In this document: piece after piece, positions 53,099-61,731 of the stretch | How positions within the stretch are numbered: the stretch's first letter is position 1 | Layout of the letters: each line of letters starts with the position of its first letter | NCBI RefSeq assembly: GCF_025822765.1 | Contig: NZ_JACKUK010000029.1 | Coordinates: 329,412 to 393,411, forward strand | Source of the DNA: Mycobacterium barrassiae | GTDB taxonomy: Bacteria; Actinomycetota; Actinomycetes; Mycobacteriales; Mycobacteriaceae | DNA: 64,000 nt | Direction of reading: 5' to 3' | Translations under genes and position numbers: made by a program | Notes under the pieces: model-generated | Told to the model about the DNA's origin: nothing | Databases searched by the model: none | What the model saw: only the letters and a program-made list of their open reading frames with translations

Positions 53099-54507
53099 AC
53101 CTTCTCGATCACCTCGGTGCTCGCCGCAGCGATGGGCGTCGCCGGCGTTTGGGTCGTGACGAGGGGACGTCGCGCGGCATGGGAGATCCGGACCAGGATC
53201 GCCAGCAGCAGGTAGTTCGCCAGCAGCGACGAGCCGCCGTAGGACATCCACGGCGTCGTGAGCCCGGTCAGCGGGATCAGCTTCGTCACGCCGCCCACGA
53301 CGATGAACAACTGGATCGCCAGCGTGGCGGCCAGCCCGGCGGCCAGCAGCTTGCCGAAGCTGTCGCGCACCGCGATCGCCGTGCGCAGGCCGCGGATGAT
53401 CACGCTGGCGTACAGCATGAGGACCGCGGCCAGCCCGACGAAACCGAGTTCCTCACCGATGGCGGCGATGATGAAATCGGTGGCCGCCGCAGGCACCGTG
53501 CTGGGCTGCCCGTTGCCCAGCCCCGTGCCGAAGATCCCGCCGGTGGCGAAGCTGAACATCGACTGCACCATCTGATACCCGGCGCCCTCAGGGTCGGCGA
53601 ACGGGTCCAGCCAGGTCTGCACGCGCACCCGCACGTGGCCGAAAAGGTAGTACGCCGCAACGCTTCCCGCCGCGAACAGCGCCAGGCCGATGACCAACCA
53701 GCTGAAGCGGTCGGTCGCCACGTAGACCATGACCAGAAAGGATGCGTACAGCAGCAGCGACGTGCCCAGATCCTTCTCGAAGATCATCACGCCGACGGAC
53801 GCGATCCAGGCCGCCAGCAGCGGCGCGAGGTCGCGCGGGCGGGGCAGGTCCATGCCGAGGAAGTGCTTGCCCGCGCTGGTGAACACGCTGCGCTTGGCCA
53901 CCAACACCGAGGCGAAGAAGACGAGCAGCAGGATCTTGGAGAACTCGGCGGGCTGAATCGAGAAGCCGGGGAACTGAATCCAGATCTTCGCGCCGTTCTG
54001 CTCGGACATCGAGCGGGGAAGCAGCGCGGGAATGGTCAGCAGGATCAGGCCGGTGAGGCCACACACATAGCCGTAGCGGGCCAGCATGCGGTGGTCGCGC
54101 AGGAAGATCACGACGAGCGAAAAACCGATGACCCCGACGAGGGTCCACAGCATCTGCTGGTCGGCGGTGCCACCGAGGCCGTGCTCGATGAGGGCGCCCT
54201 CGGCGAAGTCGAGTCGGTGAATCATCACCAGGCCCAGCCCGTTCAGCAGCGCGACAACCGGCAGCAGAATTGGGTCGGCGTACGGGGCGAACCGCCGCAC
54301 CGCGAGATGCGCGCCGGTGAACAGCGCAAGGTAGCCGGCCGTGTACTGCGCCAGATCCCACCGCAGGCCCTGTTCCTGGTTCGCCTCGACGAGCAGCAGC
54401 GCCAACGTCGTGATCACCGCGGCGAAGCCGAGCAGGAAGAGTTCAGCGTTGCGCCGGTTCGGCAGCGGGGGAGTGACGGCCACGGGTGATTGCGGCTGGG
54501 TCGTCAT
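53095..54507 (-). CDS. rodA: SEDS glycosyltransferase RodA (FtsW/RodA/SpoVE)
   Basis: A 470-residue polytopic membrane protein of the SEDS family, a lipid II polymerase that works with a class B PBP. About ten hydrophobic segments are visible, with family motifs KIWIQFPGFSIQPAEFSKI and, near the C-terminus, GVTKLIPLTGLTTPWMSYGG. ATG at 54507 overlaps the pstP stop by 4 bases, which fixes the start. It lies in the pstP-rodA-pbpA-pknA-pknB run. Confidence 0.96.
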   Translation of the reverse strand: MTTQPQSPVAVTPPLPNRRNAELFLLGFAAVITTLALLLVEANQEQGLRWDLAQYTAGYLALFTGAHLAVRRFAPYADPILLPVVALLNGLGLVMIHRLDFAEGALIEHGLGGTADQQMLWTLVGVIGFSLVVIFLRDHRMLARYGYVCGLTGLILLTIPALLPRSMSEQNGAKIWIQFPGFSIQPAEFSKILLLVFFASVLVAKRSVFTSAGKHFLGMDLPRPRDLAPLLAAWIASVGVMIFEKDLGTSLLLYASFLVMVYVATDRFSWLVIGLALFAAGSVAAYYLFGHVRVRVQTWLDPFADPEGAGYQMVQSMFSFATGGIFGTGLGNGQPSTVPAAATDFIIAAIGEELGFVGLAAVLMLYASVIIRGLRTAIAVRDSFGKLLAAGLAATLAIQLFIVVGGVTKLIPLTGLTTPWMSYGGSSLLANYLLLAILVRISHAARRPLVTTQTPATPIAAASTEVIEKV

Positions 54508-56105
54508 GACAATTCCCGGCAGTTCGTCCCTGGCTCCGGCGGTGGTGGGGGCAGGGCGGTGACCGTCTGCGACGGGGTGGGTGCAGGCGTCGGCGGGGCG
54601 GGCGACGGCGCGGGCGACGTGGCACCGGGGGAGGCGGACGGAGACGGACTGGGCGAGGGGGTGGGTGACGCCGGCTTCGTGACCGTGCGCGGCGTCTCGG
54701 GCGCAGGGGTCGCGGGGCTCTCGGTCTGCTCGCCGGTCGTCACATTGTCGGGTGGATTGTTCGGTACCCCAGGCGAATTCGTCGGGGCCGGCGAATGCGG
54801 CACCGGGCTGGTGCGCGGCGCAGGGGAAGGCGGTGGGGCGGGCGGCGCGCAGACCGGCAGCACATACTCCTGGGCGAGCTTGGTGATCTGGTCGATGGCC
54901 TCGTCCTCGGAGCCCGTCGGCAGGCCCGCTTCCACCTGCTGCCGCTCGCTCTGCTTCAGATCGCCGACCCGAAAAAGTTGACACCCGGGCGTGTCCTGCC
55001 CGGGTGCGATGAGCTTGAGTTCGTTACGGGCTGTCAAGCAGCCATGTCTATACGTTTCCTGAAGCGGCAAGCCGAGGATCGACCCCGGCACGCCGCGCAT
55101 GATCGACACGGTGCCGTCGTGTGCGGTGACGTAGTAATTGCTCCGGATGATCTCGCGGCCGATGGCCAGGCCGGCGAGCACCACCAGAATCAAAACCGCG
55201 GCGGCGATGAATATTCGCCGCCGCGATCTCGGTGCACGAACCGGCTCCTCGGGGGGCGGTTCAACACGTTTAGCGACATTGCGTCGCGGATTGAACGCCG
55301 ACGCGCGCCCTGCGGCGGTATTGGGTGGCGCGGACTGGTCGTCGTCGCCGGACACCGCACCCGCCAGGATCGGCTGGGTCTGGCCGTAGTCGTAGTCGAC
55401 GACGTCGGCCACGACGACCGTCACGTTGTCGGGTCCGCCGCCGCGCAGCGCCAATTCGATTAGGCGGTCGGCACTTTCGGCCACGTCGGGGATCTGCAGT
55501 GCCTCGAGGATGGTCTCCTGGCTGACCGGATCCGACAGCCCGTCCGAGCACAGGAGATAGCGGTCGCCCGCGCGGGCCTCGCGCATGATCAGGGTGGGCT
55601 CGACCTCGTGACCGGTGAGCGCGCGCATGATCAGCGACCGCTGCGGGTGGCTGTGCGCCTCCTCGAGCGTGATGCGGCCCTCGTCGACGAGGGTCTGTAC
55701 GAAGGTGTCGTCCTTGGTGATCTGGGTGAGTTCGCCGTCGCGCAGGAGATAGCCGCGGGAGTCGCCGATGTGCACCAGCCCAAGTCGGTTGCCCGCGAAC
55801 AGGATCGCGGTCAGCGTGGTGCCCATGCCCTCAAGTTCGGGGTCGGCCTCGACCTGCGCGGCGATCGCGTTGTTGCCCTCCCGCACCGCGGCGTCGAGCT
55901 TGCTGAGCAGATCACCGCCCGGCTCGTCGTCGTCGAGGTGGGCGAGCGCGGCGATCACCAGTTGGGAGGCGACCTCACCGGCCGCGTGACCGCCCATGCC
56001 GTCGGCAAGTGCGAGCAACCGCGCCCCGGCGTAGACGGAGTCCTCGTTGTTCGCCCGGACGAGGCCGCGGTCGCTGCGCGCGGCGTATCGAAGCACCAGT
56101 GTCAC
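54504..56105 (-). CDS. pstP: PP2C serine/threonine phosphatase PstP
   Basis: A 533-residue metal-dependent protein phosphatase that reverses PknA and PknB signalling. The PP2C domain (residues 1-240) has RANNEDSV, LALADGMGGHAAGE with the metal-binding Asp, MGTTLTA, LVHIGDSRGYLL, and LLCSDGLSD. A basic linker, one transmembrane helix (about 300-322) and an external Pro/Ser/Thr-rich tail follow. It starts with GTG at 56105, overlapping the fhaB stop. It is the only PP2C in the window. Confidence 0.96.
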   Translation of the reverse strand: MTLVLRYAARSDRGLVRANNEDSVYAGARLLALADGMGGHAAGEVASQLVIAALAHLDDDEPGGDLLSKLDAAVREGNNAIAAQVEADPELEGMGTTLTAILFAGNRLGLVHIGDSRGYLLRDGELTQITKDDTFVQTLVDEGRITLEEAHSHPQRSLIMRALTGHEVEPTLIMREARAGDRYLLCSDGLSDPVSQETILEALQIPDVAESADRLIELALRGGGPDNVTVVVADVVDYDYGQTQPILAGAVSGDDDQSAPPNTAAGRASAFNPRRNVAKRVEPPPEEPVRAPRSRRRIFIAAAVLILVVLAGLAIGREIIRSNYYVTAHDGTVSIMRGVPGSILGLPLQETYRHGCLTARNELKLIAPGQDTPGCQLFRVGDLKQSERQQVEAGLPTGSEDEAIDQITKLAQEYVLPVCAPPAPPPSPAPRTSPVPHSPAPTNSPGVPNNPPDNVTTGEQTESPATPAPETPRTVTKPASPTPSPSPSPSASPGATSPAPSPAPPTPAPTPSQTVTALPPPPPEPGTNCRELS

Positions 56106-56569
56106 GGGCGCAGCTCAATTACTGTCTTGCCGATTCGAACCGGCGTGCCCATCGGAACGCGTACCGCAGTCGTCACCTTGGCCCTGTCGAGGTATGTGCC
56201 GTTGGTCGATCCTAGGTCCTCTACGTACCATTCCGAACCTCGAGGGGACAGCCTGGCGTGCCGTGTCGAGGCGTAATCGTCGGTGAGAACCAGTGTCGAG
56301 TCGTCCGCGCGGCCGATGAGGACGGGCTGACTTCCCAACGTGATCCGGGTGCCCGCAAGCGCGCCCTCGGTGACGACGAGCTGACGCGCGACATTGCGTC
56401 GGCCCCGATTGGGCAGCAGCGAACTGCGCAACGGCAGTCCCCGCCGCACCATGACCGCTCCGGTCGGCGCATAAATATCGTTCCTCAGGATCCGCAGCAC
56501 CGACCAGATGAACAACCACAGCAGCAACAGGAAGCCGACGCGTGTCAGTTGCAGAACCAACCCCTGCAT
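56102..56569 (-). CDS. fhaB: FHA-domain protein FhaB (FipA)
   Basis: A 155-residue protein with an N-terminal membrane segment (about residues 7-28, VGFLLLLWLFIWSVL) and a C-terminal forkhead-associated domain (about 70-150). The FHA phosphothreonine-binding signature appears as LIGRADDSTLVL and YVEDLGSTNGTYLD. The orthologue, Rv0019c, joins division proteins under oxidative stress. ATG at 56569 follows GAGGA at 6 bases and gives the orthologue's exact length. The frame is open upstream to 56863, without support. Confidence 0.94.
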   Translation of the reverse strand: MQGLVLQLTRVGFLLLLWLFIWSVLRILRNDIYAPTGAVMVRRGLPLRSSLLPNRGRRNVARQLVVTEGALAGTRITLGSQPVLIGRADDSTLVLTDDYASTRHARLSPRGSEWYVEDLGSTNGTYLDRAKVTTAVRVPMGTPVRIGKTVIELRP

Positions 56570-56718
56570 CTGACGTCCTCTCCGTCCCCATTCGTCTACG
56601 TCGCATCGACGACAAACCAAGTCACCTTCGGCAACGTCACGATACTTGGACAGCCAGCGACATGAGGGTGAAGCCACAGCATCCCCCGCCGACCAACCTG
56701 CTATAGATCGGCCGAGCC

Positions 56719-58122
56719 TCAGTGCACGCGGACGACGATCTCCGAATGCCCGAGACGGATCACGTCGCCGTCGGCGAGTTGCCACTCCTGTACCGGCGCA
56801 TTGTTGACCGTCGTGCCGTTGGTGGAGTTGAGGTCGGAGAGCAGCGCGACCTGTCCGTCCCACCGGATCTCCAGATGGCGACGGGAGACGCCGGTATCGG
56901 GCAGCCGGAACTGGGCGTCCTGGCCGCGGCCGATCACGTTCGTACCTTCGCGCAGTTGATAGGTGCGGTTGCTGCCGTCATCGAGGTGCAGCGTGACGGT
57001 GGCGCCTGCGGCAGGGTAGTCCCCCTGGCCGTAGCCATAGCCCTGCTGCTGGCCGTAGTCGTATCCGCCCGCGGGTTCGCCGTAACCGGGCTCGGCGTAG
57101 CCGGCACCGGCGTCGCCGTAGCGGCCGTAGTCGGGCTGGGCGTAACCCTGGTCCTGGCGGCCGTAGGCAGGTCCGCCGTAGCCGCCCTGATCCGGGTAGC
57201 CACCTTGATCCGGGTAGCCGCCCTGGTCGGGGTAGCCACCCTGATCCGGATACGACGGCCGGGGCTCGGGCCTGCCGTAGCCCTCGTCGGGTCGAGCCGG
57301 CGGCCGGCCGTAGCCGTACTCACCCGCAGGCGGGCCAGCCGGAGGGCCGTAACCCTGACCGGGCGGGGGTCCGTATCCACCGGGCGCCTGGCGATAACCC
57401 TGGTCCGGGTAGCCGCCGCCGGGCGGCGGGCCGTAACCGGCGGGCGGGCGCTGCTCGTACGACGGCGGGTAGCCGCCCTGATCGGGGTAGCCGCCCTGAT
57501 CGGGATATCCACCCTGATCGGGGTAGCCGCCCTGGCGCGGCGGGTAGCCGCCCTGCTCCTGCGGCGGATAGGGGCCACGCGGTTCGGGCCCGCGTTCCTC
57601 GGGTCGGCCGTATCGGTCGTCGTAATATTCGTCGGCGGGCCGCCCCGGTCCCTGGCCGCCATATTGGGTCGGGTTGTCGCTCATCGGTACTCCTGATTCT
57701 GCGTTGGACGAGAGTTTTCGTGGTGGTGGGGTGGGATCGCCACCGGTGGAGTCAGGATTGACCGCCCCCCGCGCGCGAAACTGTCCGGTGTGCAGGCTGG
57801 ATGATTCTTCGAACCTGACGACCACATCACCATACGTTTGCCATCCCTGCTCATGGATGTATCCCTCCAAGTGCTTGGCAAAAGTCGCTGATGTGAGGTC
57901 CGGGTCGGCACTCACCTTCTGATAGTCAGGCACACTGAGGGTAATGACGTAGTCGTTTGGTGCCAAAACTCGCCCAGCGGCCAATTCGCGCGCACCGCTG
58001 TCGGCTTCCCGGCGAAGCATCGCCTCGACCTCTTGCGGAACGATGGATCCGCCGAACACCCGGGCGAATGCGTCGCCGACGGTCGACTCGAGCTTGCGCT
58101 CGAAACGGTCGACCAGACCCAT
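56719..58122 (-). CDS. fhaA: FHA-domain protein FhaA
   Basis: A 467-residue cytosolic protein. The N-terminal DUF3662 domain (about residues 1-125, MGLVDRFERKLESTVGDAFA) is followed by a long Gly/Tyr/Pro/Gln-rich low-complexity linker (about 150-370) with tandem GGYPDQ units. A C-terminal FHA domain (about 380-467) carries NVIGRGQDAQFRLPDTGVSR and LSDLNSTNGTTVN. In M. tuberculosis FhaA binds the phosphorylated MurJ pseudokinase and restrains peptidoglycan synthesis. It lies 150 bases upstream of fhaB on the same strand, after tRNA-Leu. Confidence 0.95.
   Translation of the reverse strand: MGLVDRFERKLESTVGDAFARVFGGSIVPQEVEAMLRREADSGARELAAGRVLAPNDYVITLSVPDYQKVSADPDLTSATFAKHLEGYIHEQGWQTYGDVVVRFEESSSLHTGQFRARGAVNPDSTGGDPTPPPRKLSSNAESGVPMSDNPTQYGGQGPGRPADEYYDDRYGRPEERGPEPRGPYPPQEQGGYPPRQGGYPDQGGYPDQGGYPDQGGYPPSYEQRPPAGYGPPPGGGYPDQGYRQAPGGYGPPPGQGYGPPAGPPAGEYGYGRPPARPDEGYGRPEPRPSYPDQGGYPDQGGYPDQGGYPDQGGYGGPAYGRQDQGYAQPDYGRYGDAGAGYAEPGYGEPAGGYDYGQQQGYGYGQGDYPAAGATVTLHLDDGSNRTYQLREGTNVIGRGQDAQFRLPDTGVSRRHLEIRWDGQVALLSDLNSTNGTTVNNAPVQEWQLADGDVIRLGHSEIVVRVH
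57181..57252 (-). repeat. tandem 18-bp repeats in fhaA (cluster A)
   Basis: About four imperfect copies of an 18-base unit encoding GGYPDQ in the FhaA linker. Copy number could vary between strains without breaking the frame. Confidence 0.8.
57467..57540 (-). repeat. tandem 18-bp repeats in fhaA (cluster B)
   Basis: A second run of about four copies of the GGYPDQ-coding unit, separated from cluster A by a less regular Gly/Pro/Tyr-rich segment. Confidence 0.8.
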
Positions 58123-58358
58123 GTCACCGCCCGCCTCACTCGTCGTTGGTCACAGTCCTACCCGCGATGGTCCTCCACCGCGTGTCGCCTGGCCACAGGT
58201 GTTGGTTGAATGGTATCGGCCCAGTACGGCGCAGCGGGACCAACGGAACTGTGAGAATCCGATCGCGCCAGGTCAGCACACCGGTGCGCGGGCACCGGCG
58301 CCGACCTCAGCGGTTGGGGAGCCAGCCGCCGTGCGTGATAGTCTTCCCCGGTTGTTGG

Positions 58359-58440
58359 GGCGAGTGGCGGAATGGCAGACGCGCTGGCTTCAGGTGCCAG
58401 TGTCCTTCGGGACGTGGGGGTTCAAGTCCCCCTTCGCCCA
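58359..58440 (+). tRNA. leuT: tRNA-Leu (CAG)
   Basis: An 82-base class II tRNA with a long variable arm. The acceptor is GGGCGAG/TTCGCCC, the anticodon arm CTGGC/GCCAG with loop TTCAGGT (anticodon CAG), the variable-arm stem GTCC/GGAC, and the T-arm GGGGG TTCAAGT CCCCC. CCA is not encoded. It is a frequent kind of integration target, and an accessory region starts after it. Confidence 0.97.
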
Positions 58441-58766
58441 CAATGAGCGGTTCTACGAACTGCGACCGCAAAGGTCACGAACCAGAAATGGTTCGTGACC
58501 TTTGTGTTTGGTGAGTAGATCTTGATCTGCATGACCTCCGGCTGGGCGTGGGAAGAGCACCCAAAAATGTCCCTTTCGGTCGTTTCTCTGTCTGAGTCCG
58601 AGCGCCCCAGCCACACCGGCGTTCTGATCGCCCAGCACTCGATGACGGAGTATCGATATACAGTTCCGTCCGATGTTCGTCCCCGGCGAGATTCAAGTCG
58701 TCCGTTGCCGGCCGGGCTTCGATGCGATCAGCGATGTACTCGACCCGGCGGTGCCAGGAGGATCTG
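58441..58766. other. intergenic region between tRNA-Leu and the island gene
   Basis: This 326-base stretch contains the terminator at 58470-58503. I see no convincing gene, promoter or tRNA-end duplication in the rest. Confidence 0.5.
58470..58503 (+). terminator. strong intrinsic terminator after tRNA-Leu
   Basis: A perfect 14-bp stem (AAAGGTCACGAACC at 58470-58483 and its complement at 58490-58503) with the 6-base loop AGAAAT, followed by a T-rich GTGTTTGG. It is unusually canonical for this kind of genome. Confidence 0.8.
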
Positions 58767-61586
58767 ATGGTCAGCGACTACCCACGCGGCTCCGAATGGC
58801 GCAAGTGGGATCTTCACCTGCACGCGCCCGGAACAAAACTTAACGACGGATACACACGTAAAAACGGCCGACCCGACCTTGAGCAGTTCTGTCAGATCGT
58901 CCACGATTCCGACGTGGCAGTTATTGCCGTCACCGACTACTTCTCCTTGGATGGCTACTTTGATGTCCGAGAGAAGTACTCCGCGCTATACCCGCGCGAC
59001 AGCCTACTCATACTGCCTAATCTGGAACTGCGGCTTTCTGTCGCGGTGAACCGACAAGACCAGGAAGCCAACGTACACCTAATCTTTCGGCCCTCGCTGA
59101 CAAGAGCCGATGCCACCAAGTTTCTCAGTCATTTGAAAACTGCGGCGACCGTTGGCGCCAGCAGGGCAGTGACGTGCGCCGACTTGAGCAGCAGAGAGGA
59201 CTTCGAGAGCGCGAGTGTTTCGATCGACGCCATAGTCGGCGCGATCAAGGCCACTTTCGGGGACCACTCCGCCGTCCCATCGCTCCGGCAGGAGCACCTA
59301 CTCGTCGTCGCGTCCGCGAAGGGCGACGGAATCCGCCCCGGAGGCAGCGGGATTCAGCGCAAGAAGCTGTTGACTGACGAGATCGACAAGTTCTCGGACG
59401 CATTCTTTGCCAATGCAGGTTCACGAGATCACTTCCTACGTACAGACCGCCTAGAAACCAACGAGCTCATCGCTCCCAAGCCGGTCTTCGATGGGTCCGA
59501 CGCCCACAGCTTCGAAGACCTCAAGATCGGACTCGGCAAGCAGGTCACAGAAGAGGGACGTCAGCGGAACGTCACCTGGATCAAGGCCGACCCGACTTAC
59601 ACGGGCCTGCTCCAGACGCTCATAGAGCCAGCTGATCGCGTTGCGATGCAGGCCACAGAGCCCGACTTCAAAGAGCCATACAAGGTGATCTCGGAGGTGC
59701 GGTTCACGGGGGCCGATGATTTCCCCTCCGAGGTGCAGTTCAACGGCAATCTCAACGCAGTTATCGGTAGCCGTTCGTCAGGGAAATCAGCATTGCTGGC
59801 CTTCATCGCTCACGCAGTTGACCCGACTGAAACAGTTCGTATTCAGATGGAAGCGGCCGGCGCTACAGACGCGAAGTCCGTTGGCCCGGCCGCAGGGTTT
59901 TCCTGGGCGGACGTTTCCGACACATCTTGCGAGGTGGTGTGGGCTTCTGGCGCCAACACAACAGGTAAGGTCATCTATGTTCCGCAGAACTCGCTCTACA
60001 CATTGAGCGAGCAACCCGACGTGATTACCAGGAAGATCGCACCCGCTCTGTTCAGGGCGTACCCGGCGATCAAGACCGCCTATGACGGCGCCATGGCGAC
60101 AGTGGCTTCCGTCAACAGTGACATAAAGAGCGCAGTTGACGAGTGGTTTGAGATTGCTGGTCGTATTGAGCTTCGAAATAGAGAGATTTCGGATCTGGGA
60201 GACAAGGCGGCGATTGCCGTCGAACGCGATCGGCTGCAAGCGGAGATCGACCGGATCAAGATAACGTCGGAACTCACTGATGACGAGGTGGCGAAGTTTC
60301 AAGAAGTCGCCCAAAGTCTCGACGCAGCGGGAGTTCGCCTGACGGAAATCGAGGTTGAATCTAGTCAGTTGGCCCAATACGTCGCCGTGTCGGATGCGAC
60401 CGTTGCCGGGGTCCACCCGCAAACAGTCGAGGTGAATATCAATGTGCGGCCGTCAGTAGGTGAAGTGCCTGAGGCAATTTCCGCACGTATCGAGGACGTT
60501 AAAGCCGTTGCAGCCGAGGAACTTGCCGCAAAGATCGAGGCGCTGCTGGTCAACGCGGCGAATGACTTGAACGTCGAAAGAGCTAGTCTGCGTGCGCTAA
60601 TTCATTCCACCACCGAGGACAATGCCGACCTCATCGCCAAACACGAAGCCAACGAAGAACTATCAACTGTTGTCGCCGAACATAAGAAGCAAGTAACGAG
60701 CCTAGACGAGATCACTAAGCGCGAAAATGCGCGCGAAAGATTGGTGCTCGATCAGTCGGCCGTTGCAGACAAGGTGATCAAGGGAATCGCTGACCGAAGT
60801 GAAGCTCTAAGGGCTTTGGAGGAAGCATTCAACGCGGATGATCGAGTCCTCAGTGACTTGAAGTTCGGAATCGAGAGCGCCGTCCCAGCCGATGTTGTCG
60901 AGCACGCTTCTCTCGGTTTCAACCAGCGCAGCGTCAACGAGTACATCAAAAACAAGGGTGAGTCGGTGGATTACGAGGGCGCCCAGGCTGACCCGAAGAA
61001 GTTTCTCGAAGCTCTGCGTGACGGCAAGGTGAACCTCAATAAACGCTATGAGCCGAGTAGCGTCGCCGCTGATGTCCTCACTCTCACAAAGGAAGTTCGC
61101 TTCTCGGCCGAGTTGGACTCCGACCGTATTGGCGGCTTCAGCCGATCGTCGATGACACCAGGGAAACAGGCGCTCTTCGCCTTGACGCTGATTCTGAACG
61201 AGTCGCAGGAGCCATGGCCATTGCTAATAGACCAACCCGAGGATGACCTCGATAGCCGTTCAATCTATGACACGATCGTGCCGTACTTGACGAAACGCAA
61301 ACGCGAGCGGCAGATCATCATGGTCAGCCACAACGCGAACCTTGTCATCGGAGCCGATTCTGAACAGGTAATAGTGGCAAACAGGCACGGCAATGACCGG
61401 AGGAATAAGGACGGTCGAACCTTCGAGTACTACACCGGCGCGCTCGAAGATTCTCGTCCGCTTAATGAAGCAAGTGCTACAGCCTTGGGGCGTTTCGGCA
61501 TCAGAGAACATGCCTGCGAGATTCTCGACGGTGGCGAAGAAGCGTTCCGAAAGCGTCGCGAGAAGTATAAGATTCGACAATCGTGA
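58767..61586 (+). CDS. PHP domain-SMC-like AAA/ABC ATPase, probable defence protein
   Basis: A 939-residue fusion. The N-terminus is a PHP-type metal phosphoesterase: DLHLHAPGTK (HxH at about residues 16-18), AVTDYF, LPNLELRL and SDAHS (Asp245, His247). An SMC/RecN-like ATPase follows: Walker A GSRSSGKSA at about residues 334-342, a long charged coiled-coil (about 450-730), the signature-like SSMTPGKQALFAL, Walker B PLLIDQPEDDLD near residue 817, and the switch VSHNANLVIG. ATG at 58767 has AGGAGG 5 bases upstream. This resembles proteins called TrlF family or Ppl (PHP-ATPase) in defence surveys, from memory. The gene is AT-richer than its neighbours, suggesting transfer. Confidence 0.82.
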   Translation: MVSDYPRGSEWRKWDLHLHAPGTKLNDGYTRKNGRPDLEQFCQIVHDSDVAVIAVTDYFSLDGYFDVREKYSALYPRDSLLILPNLELRLSVAVNRQDQEANVHLIFRPSLTRADATKFLSHLKTAATVGASRAVTCADLSSREDFESASVSIDAIVGAIKATFGDHSAVPSLRQEHLLVVASAKGDGIRPGGSGIQRKKLLTDEIDKFSDAFFANAGSRDHFLRTDRLETNELIAPKPVFDGSDAHSFEDLKIGLGKQVTEEGRQRNVTWIKADPTYTGLLQTLIEPADRVAMQATEPDFKEPYKVISEVRFTGADDFPSEVQFNGNLNAVIGSRSSGKSALLAFIAHAVDPTETVRIQMEAAGATDAKSVGPAAGFSWADVSDTSCEVVWASGANTTGKVIYVPQNSLYTLSEQPDVITRKIAPALFRAYPAIKTAYDGAMATVASVNSDIKSAVDEWFEIAGRIELRNREISDLGDKAAIAVERDRLQAEIDRIKITSELTDDEVAKFQEVAQSLDAAGVRLTEIEVESSQLAQYVAVSDATVAGVHPQTVEVNINVRPSVGEVPEAISARIEDVKAVAAEELAAKIEALLVNAANDLNVERASLRALIHSTTEDNADLIAKHEANEELSTVVAEHKKQVTSLDEITKRENARERLVLDQSAVADKVIKGIADRSEALRALEEAFNADDRVLSDLKFGIESAVPADVVEHASLGFNQRSVNEYIKNKGESVDYEGAQADPKKFLEALRDGKVNLNKRYEPSSVAADVLTLTKEVRFSAELDSDRIGGFSRSSMTPGKQALFALTLILNESQEPWPLLIDQPEDDLDSRSIYDTIVPYLTKRKRERQIIMVSHNANLVIGADSEQVIVANRHGNDRRNKDGRTFEYYTGALEDSRPLNEASATALGRFGIREHACEILDGGEEAFRKRREKYKIRQS

Positions 61587-61679
61587 ACACTTCACGCCGC
61601 GGGGTCGGAGGGCACCGAGCGTTCGATTACGCTGACGGTTGATGCTGGCATTCGTGAGTGTGTCGGGCTGCGCGGTAGA

Positions 61680-61701
61680 AGACGACAGGGGCCCGTCGTC
61701 T
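61680..61701. terminator. hairpin between convergent island genes
   Basis: AGACGAC (61680-61686) and GTCGTCT (61695-61701) form a 7-bp stem in the 145-base gap between the convergent genes. It may act as a weak bidirectional terminator. Confidence 0.4.
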
Positions 61702-61731
61702 GGGGCATAAGCGCCGACTGGCTGGCTACAT

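Noticed and set aside
57181-57540. CRISPR-like spaced repeats
   Set aside because: The repeats are tandem 18-base units in frame within fhaA, encode GGYPDQ and lack unique spacers; no cas genes are nearby.
58441-58766. Small reading frames between tRNA-Leu and the PHP-ATPase gene
   Set aside because: They overlap the terminator or lack ribosome-binding sites and conserved features.
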